A stretch of DNA of 64,000 nucleotides, from positions 1,612,001-1,676,000 of the forward strand of contig NZ_CP022278.1 of assembly GCF_002216145.1 (NCBI RefSeq). Reading direction: 5' to 3'. The position numbers were made by a program, and so were the translations under genes. The DNA comes from Neisseria chenwenguii (GTDB taxonomy: Bacteria; Pseudomonadota; Gammaproteobacteria; Burkholderiales; Neisseriaceae). Position 1 is the first letter of the stretch. Each line of letters starts with the position of its first letter. Below the pieces are notes generated by a model, which did not search any database, was not told the origin of the DNA, and saw nothing but the letters and a program-made list of their open reading frames with translations. This document shows positions 1 through 7,125 of this stretch, one piece after another.

Positions 1-73
1 AGTTCATCTGTCGCGTACTAACTGTACTGTCTGCGCCTTGCCGCTTTATATCTTTCTTATTTTATTTCACTAT
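1..73. repeat. Partial Correia element (CREE)
   Basis: This is the right-hand part of a Correia-type miniature element cut by the window edge. It closely matches the reverse complement of the complete copy at 11710-11816: GTACTGTCTGCGCCTTGCCG, then TATCTTTCTTATTTTATTTC, then a terminal CACTATG where the other copies have CACTATA. Confidence 0.75.
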
Positions 74-83
74 GTTTTATGAA

Positions 84-122
84 GAGGCCGTCTGAAAAAA
101 ATGCTGTTTTTCAGATGGCCTC
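84..122. terminator. DUS inverted pair
   Basis: GAGGCCGTCTGAAAAA faces TTTTTCAGATGGCCTC across a short loop. The right arm has one change from the DUS core. Such pairs serve as both uptake signal and terminator in Neisseria. Confidence 0.6.
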
Positions 123-166
123 AAGTATGAGCTTGGTTGAAATTCAAAAGGAAAAGGGAAAAAAAG

Positions 167-193
167 AAAAAGTCCGCCAGTAGCGGACTTTTT
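167..193 (-). terminator. Terminator of rplM-rpsI
   Basis: This is a perfect 11-bp stem (AAAAAGTCCGC / GCGGACTTTTT) with a 5-nt loop just downstream of the rpsI stop. On the minus strand it is followed by a T-rich run. It is a classical intrinsic terminator without a DUS. Confidence 0.9.
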
Positions 194-210
194 GTATCGG
201 GTAAAACGGA

Positions 211-603
211 TTAGCGTTTTGAGAATTGTTTTGCGCGACGTGCTTTGCGCAGACCCGGTTTTTTACGTTCGACTTCACGGGCATCGCGGGTAACGAAGCC
301 GGCTTGTGACAGAGCGGGTTTCAATGCTGCGTCAAAGTCGATCAGTGCACGGGTAATGCCGTGACGGATTGCGCCGGATTGGCCGGTTTCGCCGCCGCCG
401 ACAACATTTACTTTGATGTCGAAAGATTCGGCGTTTTCAGTCAGAACCAGCGGTTGGCGGACGACCATGCGGCTGGTTTCGCGGGCAAAAAATTCGTCAA
501 CAGGGCGGCCGTTTACGATGATTTGGCCGGTGCCTTTGGTCAGGAATACACGAGCCACTGAACTTTTGCGGCGGCCTGTGCCGTAGTAGTATTTACCGTT
601 CAT
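211..603 (-). CDS. rpsI: 30S ribosomal protein S9
   Basis: S9 is a protein of the small ribosomal subunit head; its C-terminal tail reaches the P-site tRNA. The 130-residue product has the normal length, the N-terminal [16 protein letters not shown] segment and the basic tail ending in FSKR that defines the family. It lies 9 bp downstream of rplM in the universal bacterial rplM-rpsI order and shares that promoter. The intrinsic terminator at 167-193 closes the operon. Confidence 0.98.
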   Translation of the reverse strand: MNGKYYYGTGRRKSSVARVFLTKGTGQIIVNGRPVDEFFARETSRMVVRQPLVLTENAESFDIKVNVVGGGETGQSGAIRHGITRALIDFDAALKPALSQAGFVTRDAREVERKKPGLRKARRAKQFSKR

Positions 604-612
604 GTCGCGTCC

Positions 613-1044
613 TTATTTCAATTCTAAAGTTTTAGGCTGTTGCGCAGCATGGCCGTGTTCGGCGCCTGCGTACACTTTCAGCTTTTTGATCATGGCGTAA
701 CCCAAGGGGCCTTTGGGCAGCATGCCTTTAACGGCTTTTTCCAAAGCGCGGCCGGGGAACCGCTCTTGCATTTCGCGGAAAGTGCGCTCGTAGATACCGC
801 CGGGGAAGCCGGAGTGGCGGTAGTATTTTTTGCCTTCGAATTTGGTGCCGGTTACACGCAGTTTGTCGGCGTTGATTACGATAATGTAGTCGCCGGTGTC
901 AACGTGGGGCGTGTATTCGGGTTTGTGTTTGCCACGCAGGCGGTGGGCAACTTCGGCTGCAACGCGACCCAAAACTTTGTCTTGAGCGTCGATGACAAAC
1001 CATTCGCGCTTCACCTCGTGCGGTTTTGCTGAAAAGGTTTTCAT
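613..1044 (-). CDS. rplM: 50S ribosomal protein L13
   Basis: L13 is an early-assembly protein of the large ribosomal subunit that binds 23S rRNA. The 143-residue product is full length and shows the conserved segments [36 protein letters not shown] and GMLPKGPLG. It is the first gene of the rplM-rpsI operon. A strong sigma70 promoter lies 34-62 bp upstream. In E. coli this operon is autoregulated by L13; nothing visible here tests that. Confidence 0.98.
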   Translation of the reverse strand: MKTFSAKPHEVKREWFVIDAQDKVLGRVAAEVAHRLRGKHKPEYTPHVDTGDYIIVINADKLRVTGTKFEGKKYYRHSGFPGGIYERTFREMQERFPGRALEKAVKGMLPKGPLGYAMIKKLKVYAGAEHGHAAQQPKTLELK

Positions 1045-1077
1045 GGTGGAAATCCAAATAGATATAGAAAGTTGCAG

Positions 1078-1106
1078 ATTTTAAAGGTCGGATTGCTTTT
1101 TGTCAA
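1078..1106 (-). promoter_or_regulatory. rplM-rpsI promoter
   Basis: Read on the minus strand, a TTGACA -35 box (1106-1101) and a TAAAAT -10 box (1083-1078) are separated by exactly 17 bp. This is close to consensus and correctly placed for rplM. Confidence 0.85.
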
Positions 1107-1153
1107 TCGTGTTGATGCCGTCTGAAATGCTTTTATCGGGCGGCGGAAAGTGA

Positions 1154-1181
1154 AAAGCCATACCGGTAAGGGTATGGCTTT
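1154..1181 (-). terminator. Terminator after 6S RNA
   Basis: AAGCCATACC and GGTATGGCTT form a 10-bp stem with a short loop, followed on the minus strand by TTTTC. It lies just beyond the 3' end of the 6S RNA. Confidence 0.75.
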
Positions 1182-1184
1182 ATG

Positions 1185-1365
1185 GGGAATCCCCGCAGAT
1201 GCCGTTTCGACTGAATCCGCTTGAACCTTGCTGACAAGGCGGTCACCTCGGGCAATTTCGGGTTCGTCTCAGAGAGACAATCGCGCCCATTGCAACTCCC
1301 GGCAACCTTAAGCGAACGTATTGGTTCAAAGGAATGTATGCCTTCACGAACACCGCAGGGAAAAA
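1185..1365 (-). ncRNA. ssrS: 6S RNA
   Basis: 6S RNA sequesters sigma70-RNA polymerase by mimicking an open promoter. On the minus strand the segment runs from CCCTGCGGTGTTCG near 1360 to AACGGCATCTGCGGGGA near 1185, and these ends pair as the closing stem. GGTTCAAGCGG and AGGTTGCCGGGAG occur inside, as in other proteobacterial 6S RNAs. The position directly downstream of zapA is the conserved location in beta- and gamma-proteobacteria. The ends are estimated from the pairing and may be off by several bases. Confidence 0.85.
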
Positions 1366-1374
1366 GGAAAAATG

Positions 1375-1671
1375 TTAATCTAAGCGGTGTAATACTTTTT
1401 CACACGCATTAGTCATGTCGGTTATTTTACGCTCAAATTCGCCGATTGCCAAATCATCTTTCAGGCTGATTTTGAGTAGATCGTGCACGACATTGAGGGC
1501 GGCCATGACGGCGATGCGGTCGCTGCCGACGACGCGGCCGCTGTCTTTGATGGCTTCGGCTTTTTTGTTTAGTAAATCAACGGCCTGCATCAAGGTGGCT
1601 TTTTCTTCGCTCGGAGTGTTGATGGTCAGGTTGATGTGCAGGATGTCGAGGCTGACTTGTTCGATGCTCAT
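1375..1671 (-). CDS. zapA: Cell division protein ZapA
   Basis: ZapA is a cytoplasmic Z-ring accessory protein that cross-links FtsZ filaments. The 98-residue product has the normal length. Its N-terminal segment (EQVSLDILHINLTINTPSEEKATLMQAV) is followed by the VGSDRIAVMAALNVVHDLL region and a C-terminal helix. It sits 9 bp downstream of a coiled-coil ORF and upstream of the 6S RNA gene, the usual zapA-ssrS linkage, so both probably come from one transcript. Confidence 0.9.
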   Translation of the reverse strand: MSIEQVSLDILHINLTINTPSEEKATLMQAVDLLNKKAEAIKDSGRVVGSDRIAVMAALNVVHDLLKISLKDDLAIGEFERKITDMTNACEKVLHRLD

Positions 1672-1680
1672 TGTTTGTCC

Positions 1681-2127
1681 TTAGTGCGAATGTTCTTCTT
1701 TGGGCAGGCGCGAGAGCAGGCTGCGCAGATGGTCGGCGCTTTCTTCGAGGGCGCTGCGGTAGCGGTTTTTCTCTTCGGTCAGGGCATCGATTTTGGTTTG
1801 CAGGTCTTCTTTGAGTCTGCCGACTTGAACCAGTAGGGCTTCGCTCAATTCGTTAACGGCGGCTTCGTGTTCGAGCTTTTGGCGTTCCTGTGCCTGAGTG
1901 AGGCGCAGGGTTTCTTCGTTGTGGCTCTGTTTGAGCTTTTCGGCGGCTTCCTGATGCTCGCGCTTGAGGCGCTCGGTTTCGGCTTGGTGCTCGCGCGTTT
2001 TTTGTTCCTGCTCGTGTTTGAGTTGGGTAATGACGCTGTTGAGGCGGGCATTCTCGCCCAAGAGCGTTTCAAACTTCTGGGTAAGCCGGTAAACGCTGGC
2101 TTCCAGTTTGTCGAGAGATTGGTTCAT
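1681..2127 (-). CDS. Coiled-coil protein upstream of zapA (ZapB-like)
   Basis: This is a predicted 148-residue cytoplasmic protein that is almost entirely coiled coil: residues of about 20-130 are rich in Glu, Lys, Gln and Leu with no globular motif. I start it at 2127 (MNQSLDKLEASVYRLTQKFE), which matches how small proteins next to zapA usually begin; an ATG 33 bp upstream would add a basic leader. Proteins of this kind beside zapA are often annotated TIGR02449 or ZapB-like. A role in Z-ring organisation is inferred only from context and shape. The ORF ends 9 bp before zapA. Confidence 0.7.
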   Translation of the reverse strand: MNQSLDKLEASVYRLTQKFETLLGENARLNSVITQLKHEQEQKTREHQAETERLKREHQEAAEKLKQSHNEETLRLTQAQERQKLEHEAAVNELSEALLVQVGRLKEDLQTKIDALTEEKNRYRSALEESADHLRSLLSRLPKEEHSH

Positions 2128-2193
2128 AGCGTGTTTTTTGCGTTGGATAATGGTTTGCAAGCATAGAGAGTTGCTTTGCGGCTGTCAATAAAA

Positions 2194-2220
2194 GGCCGTC
2201 TGAAAAGGGGGCAGACGGCC
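2194..2220 (-). terminator. DUS hairpin after gpsA
   Basis: GGCCGTCTGAAAA and the inverse CAGACGGCC form a stem-loop between the gpsA stop and the coiled-coil gene. Confidence 0.65.
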
Positions 2221-2238
2221 GGTGCCTGTATGGTTGGT

Positions 2239-3228
2239 TTATTCGAAACGCGCGCTGCGTTCCATCAGCCGCTCGACGACTTGCTGCGGGGTCATTTCTT
2301 TGCGGATGAGTTGCAGCAGGGTTTGGGTAATCGGCATGTCGATTTGGTATTTGCAGGCAGTGTTGAACACTTCTTCGATGGTGCTCACGCCTTCGGAAAC
2401 GTGGCCGATTTCTACCAAAACCTGATGCAGCTCTTTGCCTTCGGCGAGGCCGAGGCCGACGCGGCGGTTGCGCGAGAGGGCGCCGGTACAGGTTAGAATC
2501 AGGTCGCCGATGCCGGCCAGACCCATCATGGTTTTGGGTTGTGCGCCCATGGCAACGGCGAGGCGGGTGATTTCGGCCAGACCGCGCGTAACCAGTGCAG
2601 CGCGGGCGTTTAAGCCGTATTCGAGGCCGTCTGAAAGACCGGTGGCGATGGCCATGACGTTTTTTACCGCGCCGCCGACTGCGACACCGATGACGTCGCT
2701 GCTGCCGTAAAGGCGCATTACGTTGGTGTTGAGTTGGGGTACGAGTTCTTCAATCCAGGTTTTGTTTTCAGAGGCGAGTACAACAGCGCAGGGAAGTTGC
2801 TGTGCCAATTCCTGCGCGAAGCTGGGGCCGGAGAGGACGCCGATTTTTTTGTTGTCGGGCAAAACTTCTTTGACCACTTGAAACGTCAGCAGGCCGGTAT
2901 CCTGTTCAAAACCTTTGCAGGCGGTCAGCACGGGCAAATCTGCCGCGCCGTTGGCTTTTAAGAGCCCGCAACTGCTGCGCAGGCCGGCGACGGAGGTCAC
3001 GATTAAGGCCAAATCGGCGTTTTGCAGCGCGTCGGACAATTCGGCGTGTGCGTTTAAATTTTCAGGAAAAGCGAAGCCGGGCAGGGCGTGTTTGTTTTCG
3101 CGATCGGCTTGGAGCGTGGCGACGTGTTCGGCATTGCGTGCCCAGAGGGCGACGTCGTTGCCGTGATGTGCGAAGTGCAGGGCAAGCGCGGTTCCCCAAG
3201 AGCCTGCGCCCATAACGGTGATTTTCAT
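2239..3228 (-). CDS. gpsA: Glycerol-3-phosphate dehydrogenase [NAD(P)+]
   Basis: GpsA reduces dihydroxyacetone phosphate to sn-glycerol 3-phosphate, the backbone for phospholipid synthesis, in the cytosol. The 329-residue product has the Rossmann motif GAGSWG (residues 7-12), the CKG active-site segment around Lys105 and the catalytic Lys189 in GGAVKNVMAIATG. All family landmarks are present and the length is typical. It is transcribed toward the zapA cluster but separated from it by a DUS hairpin, so it is probably its own unit. Confidence 0.96.
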   Translation of the reverse strand: MKITVMGAGSWGTALALHFAHHGNDVALWARNAEHVATLQADRENKHALPGFAFPENLNAHAELSDALQNADLALIVTSVAGLRSSCGLLKANGAADLPVLTACKGFEQDTGLLTFQVVKEVLPDNKKIGVLSGPSFAQELAQQLPCAVVLASENKTWIEELVPQLNTNVMRLYGSSDVIGVAVGGAVKNVMAIATGLSDGLEYGLNARAALVTRGLAEITRLAVAMGAQPKTMMGLAGIGDLILTCTGALSRNRRVGLGLAEGKELHQVLVEIGHVSEGVSTIEEVFNTACKYQIDMPITQTLLQLIRKEMTPQQVVERLMERSARFE

Positions 3229-3365
3229 GGTGGTCTTCCGTGTAAAAGTTGCGCCTAACTTTAAAACAATCGGCGGTACGCCGCAAGTTTTCGGCAGTTT
3301 CCGGGTTCTGTATTAGAGTGTCTTATCTATTAATTAAATTAAATAATGCTATCGTAAATTTATTT

Positions 3366-3407
3366 TTGATTTATCGCAAAAACGTCCTTTGAAAGACTGG
3401 CTATACT
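3366..3407 (+). promoter_or_regulatory. FNR-type promoter of ccp
   Basis: TTGAT-TTAT-CGCAA (3366-3379) resembles the FNR consensus TTGAT-N4-ATCAA with one good and one degenerate half-site. TATACT at 3402-3407 is a good -10. A start near 3414 puts the box centre at about -41.5, the class II activator position. Gonococcal ccp is known to be FNR-dependent, which fits. Confidence 0.65.
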
Positions 3408-3464
3408 CCGGCTACATAATACAACAGGATGCAGGTGGCGGAGAAAGAAGGTTTATACCTGTTC

Positions 3465-3500
3465 GAACATTCGAGTTTTGAAGAACATTCGAGTTTTGAA
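3465..3500 (+). repeat. Tandem 18-bp duplication in ccp leader
   Basis: The 18-mer GAACATTCGAGTTTTGAA occurs twice in direct succession (3465-3482 and 3483-3500), 31 bp before the ccp start codon. The two copies are identical. Confidence 0.9.
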
Positions 3501-3530
3501 CCAAACTAACTTGCCAAAAGGAAATACATT

Positions 3531-4688
3531 ATGAATTACGTCATCCTTAAAAAAGCGGCTCTGTCTTTTGCCGTTTTGGCCGCATTGGCGGCCTGCGGCG
3601 ACAAGGCTGCGCAAAAAGCAGACGGTGCGGCGGCATCGGCTGTCCAATCGTCCCAATCTTCTACAGGTGCTGCGGTTGACAACAGCAATGCTTCGCCGGA
3701 AGACCAAGATTTGCTCAAACGTGCACAAGGTGTTTTCAAACCGCTGCCAAACGCGGAGGAAATGCAGAAAATCCGGCCGTTTACCGAGGAGCAGGTCAAA
3801 CTCGGACACCAGCTTTGGTATGAGCCGCGTCTGTCGAAAGGCAATACGGTCAGCTGTAACTCCTGCCACAACCTTGCTTCTGCAGGTGTAGACAACCTGC
3901 CGACCAGCCAGGGGCACAAAGGTGCATTTGGTGGCCGCAATTCGCCGACGGCGCTGAATGCGGCGCTGTTGGATACCCAGTTTTGGGACGGCCGTGCAAA
4001 AGATGTGGAAGAGCAGGCCGGCGGCCCGCTGCTGAATCCGGTGGAAATGGCCAATGCCGATGAAGCGGCGGCGGCGGGCAAAATTGCCAATATCCCTGAA
4101 TATCAGGAATTGTTTAAAGCGGCGTTTCCGGGAGACGGCGCGGTATCGTTTAAAAACATTACCACAGCCATCGCGGCATTTGAACGCACGCTGCTGACGC
4201 CGACCAAATGGGATGATTACCTGAAAGGCAATATCAATGCCTTAAACGAGCAGGAGCGCAAGGGTGTGCGCGCATTTATGGACAACGGCTGTATCGCCTG
4301 CCATGCGGGTGTGAACTTGGGCGGCAGCTCGTTCCAAAAATTCGGCTTGGTGCAGGGGCCTTACTGGAAGTTTATCGACGATCCGAAGCATGATACGGGT
4401 CGCGAGGAGGTAACCAAAAAAGCAGAAGACAAATTCTTCTTCCGCGTGCCGGGCTTGCGCAATGTGGCGAAAACGTATCCGTACTTCCACAACGGCAGCG
4501 TTTGGGAGTTGGATAAGGCGGTGAAAATCATGGGTCAGACCCAGCTGGGCAAGGACTTGCCGAAAGAGGATGTGGACAATATCGTGGCGTTCTTGGGCGC
4601 TTTGTCCGGTTCGGTTTCAGCCGAGGCGCGTACCGTGCCTGAGTTGCCGCTTTCCAAACCGCTGGAGTCGCACCCCGACAATAAATAA
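3531..4688 (+). CDS. ccp: Di-haem cytochrome c peroxidase, lipoprotein
   Basis: Ccp reduces hydrogen peroxide to water with electrons from c-type cytochromes on the periplasmic side. The 385-residue protein begins with a lipoprotein signal ending LAALAAC, with Cys22 as the lipidated residue, followed by a low-complexity Ala/Ser linker to about residue 55. Two haem-binding motifs follow, CNSCH (residues 109-113) and CIACH (near residue 255). The usual Ccp segments FGGRNSPTALNAALLDTQFWDGR and GLRNVAKTYPYFHNG are also present. Lipid anchoring is known for the neisserial enzyme. Expression is probably FNR-controlled (3366-3407). Confidence 0.95.
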   Translation: MNYVILKKAALSFAVLAALAACGDKAAQKADGAAASAVQSSQSSTGAAVDNSNASPEDQDLLKRAQGVFKPLPNAEEMQKIRPFTEEQVKLGHQLWYEPRLSKGNTVSCNSCHNLASAGVDNLPTSQGHKGAFGGRNSPTALNAALLDTQFWDGRAKDVEEQAGGPLLNPVEMANADEAAAAGKIANIPEYQELFKAAFPGDGAVSFKNITTAIAAFERTLLTPTKWDDYLKGNINALNEQERKGVRAFMDNGCIACHAGVNLGGSSFQKFGLVQGPYWKFIDDPKHDTGREEVTKKAEDKFFFRVPGLRNVAKTYPYFHNGSVWELDKAVKIMGQTQLGKDLPKEDVDNIVAFLGALSGSVSAEARTVPELPLSKPLESHPDNK

Positions 4689-4718
4689 CGGTTTCCGTTT
4701 TGCCTGAACGGGCTGGCA

Positions 4719-4750
4719 GGCCGTCTGAAACGTTTGGTTTTCAGACGGCT
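4719..4750 (+). terminator. DUS hairpin after ccp
   Basis: GGCCGTCTGAAACG is inversely repeated as TTTTCAGACGGC, followed by TTTTGC. It lies 30 bp beyond the ccp stop. Confidence 0.7.
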
Positions 4751-4928
4751 TTTGCATTCTTTGAAAGCGGTATTTTGTTTGAATCTTTACTTTGTCCTAT
4801 CGGATATTTTGCTATAAACTACCAAGATGTCCGGACGGCCTTTGTATGCCCCGAGCCGTTTATACAGGAAGCGTATGGAAGGTCGTCTGAAAAATACAAA
4901 ATGCCATATAAAAAATAAAGGATACCTC

Positions 4929-6113
4929 ATGAGTGTACACAGCGATATTCTCGTTGTCGGCGCAGGACCGGCAGGTTTGAGTTTTGCCGCCGGCTTGGCG
5001 GGTAGCGGTTTGAAGGTGACGTTGCTTGAACGCAGCCCGCTTGAGGTGTTGCAAAATCCGCCTTACGACGGGCGCGAGATTGCGCTGACGCATGTGTCGC
5101 GCGAAATTATGCAGCGTTTGGGGATGTGGGATTTGATTCCGAAAGATGAGATTTACCCGTTGCGCGACGCGAAAGTGTTGAACGGGCAGTCCGACTACCA
5201 GCTTCATTTTCCTGCGCCGACTCAGGCGCGCGGCGAGCCGGCGGATTGTTTGGGCTTTCTGATTTCCAACCACAATATCCGCAAGGCCGCTTATGAAGTG
5301 GTGTCCGAACTCGACAATGTGACTATTTTGGCGGGTACGGGCGTGAAAGAAGTGGCGGTTTCCGATGATGAAGCGCAGGTGGTTTTGGACAGCGGCGAAG
5401 TGCTGACCGCAGGCCTGCTCTTGGCAGCCGACAGCCGTTTCTCGCAAACCCGCCGCCAGCTCGGCATTTCGTCGGATATGCACGATTACAGCCGAACGAT
5501 GTTCGTCTGCCGTATGAAACATACCTTGTCAAACCAGCATACGGCGTTTGAATGTTTCCACTACGGCCGTACCATCGCGCTCTTGCCGCTTGAAGAAAAT
5601 CTAACCAATACCGTGATCACGGTGGATAGCGATAAGGCCGATTCCGTCAAAAAACTCAGCCCCGAGGAGTTGGCGGTGACGGTGAAAGAACAGCTCAAAG
5701 GCCGTTTAGGCGATATGGAGCTGGTCAGCACGGTTCACAATTATCCGTTGGTCGGCATGATTGCCCAGCGTTTTTACGGCAAGCGCAGCGCGTTGATCGG
5801 TGATGCGGCGGTCGGCATGCACCCCGTTACCGCGCACGGTTTCAACTTGGGTTTGTCCGGCGCGGATCTGCTGTCCAAGCTGGTGTTGGAAGCAGAGCAG
5901 CGCGGTCAGGATGTCGGCACGGCTTCGTTGCTGGAAAAATACGGCAGCAAACACATGATGCACGCCCATCCGATTTATCACGGCACCAATATGCTGCTGA
6001 AACTGTTTACCAACGAAACCGCCCCCGCTAAAATTCTGCGCGGCTTGGTTTTGCGCGCCAGCAACAATTTCCCGCCGCTGAAAGCGTTGATTACCAAACA
6101 GTTGACGGGTTAG
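4929..6113 (+). CDS. ubiM: Ubiquinone biosynthesis FAD hydroxylase, UbiM-like
   Basis: This is a UbiH/UbiF/UbiM family flavoprotein monooxygenase that hydroxylates the ubiquinone ring. In Neisseria a single UbiM is known to act at three ring positions. The product from ATG 4929 (MSVHSDILVVGAGPAG) is 394 residues. It carries the FAD GxGxxG motif at residues 11-16, an ALTHVSR segment and the second FAD motif GDAAVGMHPVTAHGFNLGLSGADLL. The frame is open further upstream, but the family starts at 4929 and AAAGGA lies just ahead. Substrate range cannot be read from sequence, so UbiM rather than UbiH or UbiF rests on genus context. Confidence 0.8.
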   Translation: MSVHSDILVVGAGPAGLSFAAGLAGSGLKVTLLERSPLEVLQNPPYDGREIALTHVSREIMQRLGMWDLIPKDEIYPLRDAKVLNGQSDYQLHFPAPTQARGEPADCLGFLISNHNIRKAAYEVVSELDNVTILAGTGVKEVAVSDDEAQVVLDSGEVLTAGLLLAADSRFSQTRRQLGISSDMHDYSRTMFVCRMKHTLSNQHTAFECFHYGRTIALLPLEENLTNTVITVDSDKADSVKKLSPEELAVTVKEQLKGRLGDMELVSTVHNYPLVGMIAQRFYGKRSALIGDAAVGMHPVTAHGFNLGLSGADLLSKLVLEAEQRGQDVGTASLLEKYGSKHMMHAHPIYHGTNMLLKLFTNETAPAKILRGLVLRASNNFPPLKALITKQLTG

Positions 6114-6128
6114 TTTGAATGTTGACGA

Positions 6129-6181
6129 AAGGCCGTCTGAAAACCCCGCTGCTTGTGCGGCTTGGTTTTCAGACGGCCTTT
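6129..6181 (+). terminator. DUS hairpin after ubiM
   Basis: AAGGCCGTCTGAAAACC is inversely repeated as GGTTTTCAGACGGCCTTTT, a long stem with a T tail 15 bp downstream of the stop. Confidence 0.8.
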
Positions 6182-6241
6182 TGATTTTTGTAACGGTCTC
6201 AGGCTGTGTTTGGATAATGCGCTGATATGATGAAAGTTCCT

Positions 6242-6334
6242 GTAGGGTGGATTTGCACCCACGCGTTTTAATGCTTTCAGGGAATATAAAACAAATAACA
6301 ACCCAAGCTGCGTGGGTGCAAGTACCCACCCTAC
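6242..6334. repeat. GTAG/CTAC paired repeat (REPIN-like)
   Basis: The left end GTAGGGTGGATTTGCACCCA is matched in inverted orientation by TGGGTGCAAGTACCCACCCT-AC at the right end, with about 45 bp between. It has the same GTAG...CTAC architecture as the other paired repeats in this window. No gene is present between 6114 and 6422. Confidence 0.7.
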
Positions 6335-6371
6335 GCAAAAATCACCATATTGTTAATGCGCAGCCAAATAT

Positions 6372-6400
6372 AAAAGCCTCTGCGAAATGCAGAGGCTTTT
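6372..6400 (-). terminator. Terminator of rpmB-rpmG
   Basis: AAAAGCCTCTGC / GCAGAGGCTTTT is a perfect 12-bp stem with a 5-nt loop. It is the intrinsic terminator for the minus-strand L28-L33 operon. Confidence 0.9.
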
Positions 6401-6422
6401 GCCGTTTTTGAAAGAAACCGGA

Positions 6423-6578
6423 TTATTTCAGTTTGGTTTCTTTGTAGATAACGTGTTTGCGGGCAACCGGGTCAAATTTTTTGATTTCCAGTTTGCCGGG
6501 CATAGTGCGTTTGTTTTTGGTCGTGGTGTAGAAATGACCAGTACCTGCACTTGATTCCAGTTTGATTTTATCGCGCAT
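6423..6578 (-). CDS. rpmG: 50S ribosomal protein L33
   Basis: L33 is a small protein of the large ribosomal subunit near the E site. The minus strand encodes 51 residues beginning [20 protein letters not shown] and ending VIYKETKLK, which is full length. The form has no CxxC zinc motifs, as is usual in proteobacteria. It lies 32 bp downstream of rpmB in the conserved rpmB-rpmG pair. Confidence 0.97.
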   Translation of the reverse strand: MRDKIKLESSAGTGHFYTTTKNKRTMPGKLEIKKFDPVARKHVIYKETKLK

Positions 6579-6610
6579 CGCAGTAATCCTTAAAATAAGC
6601 GTTCGTTAAA

Positions 6611-6844
6611 TTAAGCTTCGCCGCGGGCGCGCAAATCAGCCAATACGACGTCAATGCCTACTTTGTCGATGGTGCGCAATGCAGCGTTAGATACGCGCAG
6701 GCGAACCCAGCGGTTTTCACTTTCAACCCAAAAACGGCGTGATTGCAAGTTAGGCAAAAAACGACGTTTGGTTTTGTTGTTGGCGTGTGATACGTTGTTG
6801 CCAGACATCGGGCGTTTACCGGTCACTTTGCAAACTCGTGCCAT
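6611..6844 (-). CDS. rpmB: 50S ribosomal protein L28
   Basis: L28 is a structural protein of the large ribosomal subunit. The start at 6844 gives 77 residues beginning [20 protein letters not shown], the exact family start and length. Longer upstream starts would add a non-homologous leader. It is the first gene of rpmB-rpmG, with a recognisable promoter at 6881-6910. Confidence 0.97.
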   Translation of the reverse strand: MARVCKVTGKRPMSGNNVSHANNKTKRRFLPNLQSRRFWVESENRWVRLRVSNAALRTIDKVGIDVVLADLRARGEA

Positions 6845-6880
6845 GTTGGTCTCCAAACTTCTAAATATAGTAAAACTTGA

Positions 6881-6910
6881 TTTATACCACAAAACAGGGT
6901 TTTGGTTCAA
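6881..6910 (-). promoter_or_regulatory. rpmB-rpmG promoter
   Basis: On the minus strand TTGAAC (6910-6905) and TATAAA (6886-6881) are separated by 18 bp, ending 36 bp before the rpmB start. Confidence 0.7.
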
Positions 6911-7080
6911 GTATCTTTCTGAAAAAACGGTGTTTTGCTGTGCGGGAAAACGGGTTTGTTGTGTCTGTGCGAATGTGGGGGAACTTTATTATCTGGTTGA
7001 ATTTAAAAGAATATTTTTCAACAGAAATAGTAAGGCCGTCTGGAAAAAATAAACGGGTTTTTTGAGTGTTTCGGGAAAAC

Positions 7081-7106
7081 AAAGCCCCTGAATATTCAGG
7101 GGCTTT
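7081..7106 (-). terminator. Terminator of the M23 peptidase gene
   Basis: AAAGCCCCTGAAT/ATTCAGGGGCTTT is a perfect 26-bp palindrome followed on the minus strand by GTTTTCCC. A separate DUS copy lies at about 7115-7126, before the stop. Confidence 0.85.
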
Positions 7107-7125
7107 GACCGGCTTTTCAGACGGC

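Noticed and set aside
3453-4090. Minus-strand frames opposite ccp
   Set aside because: The ccp haem motifs and lipobox settle the coding strand.
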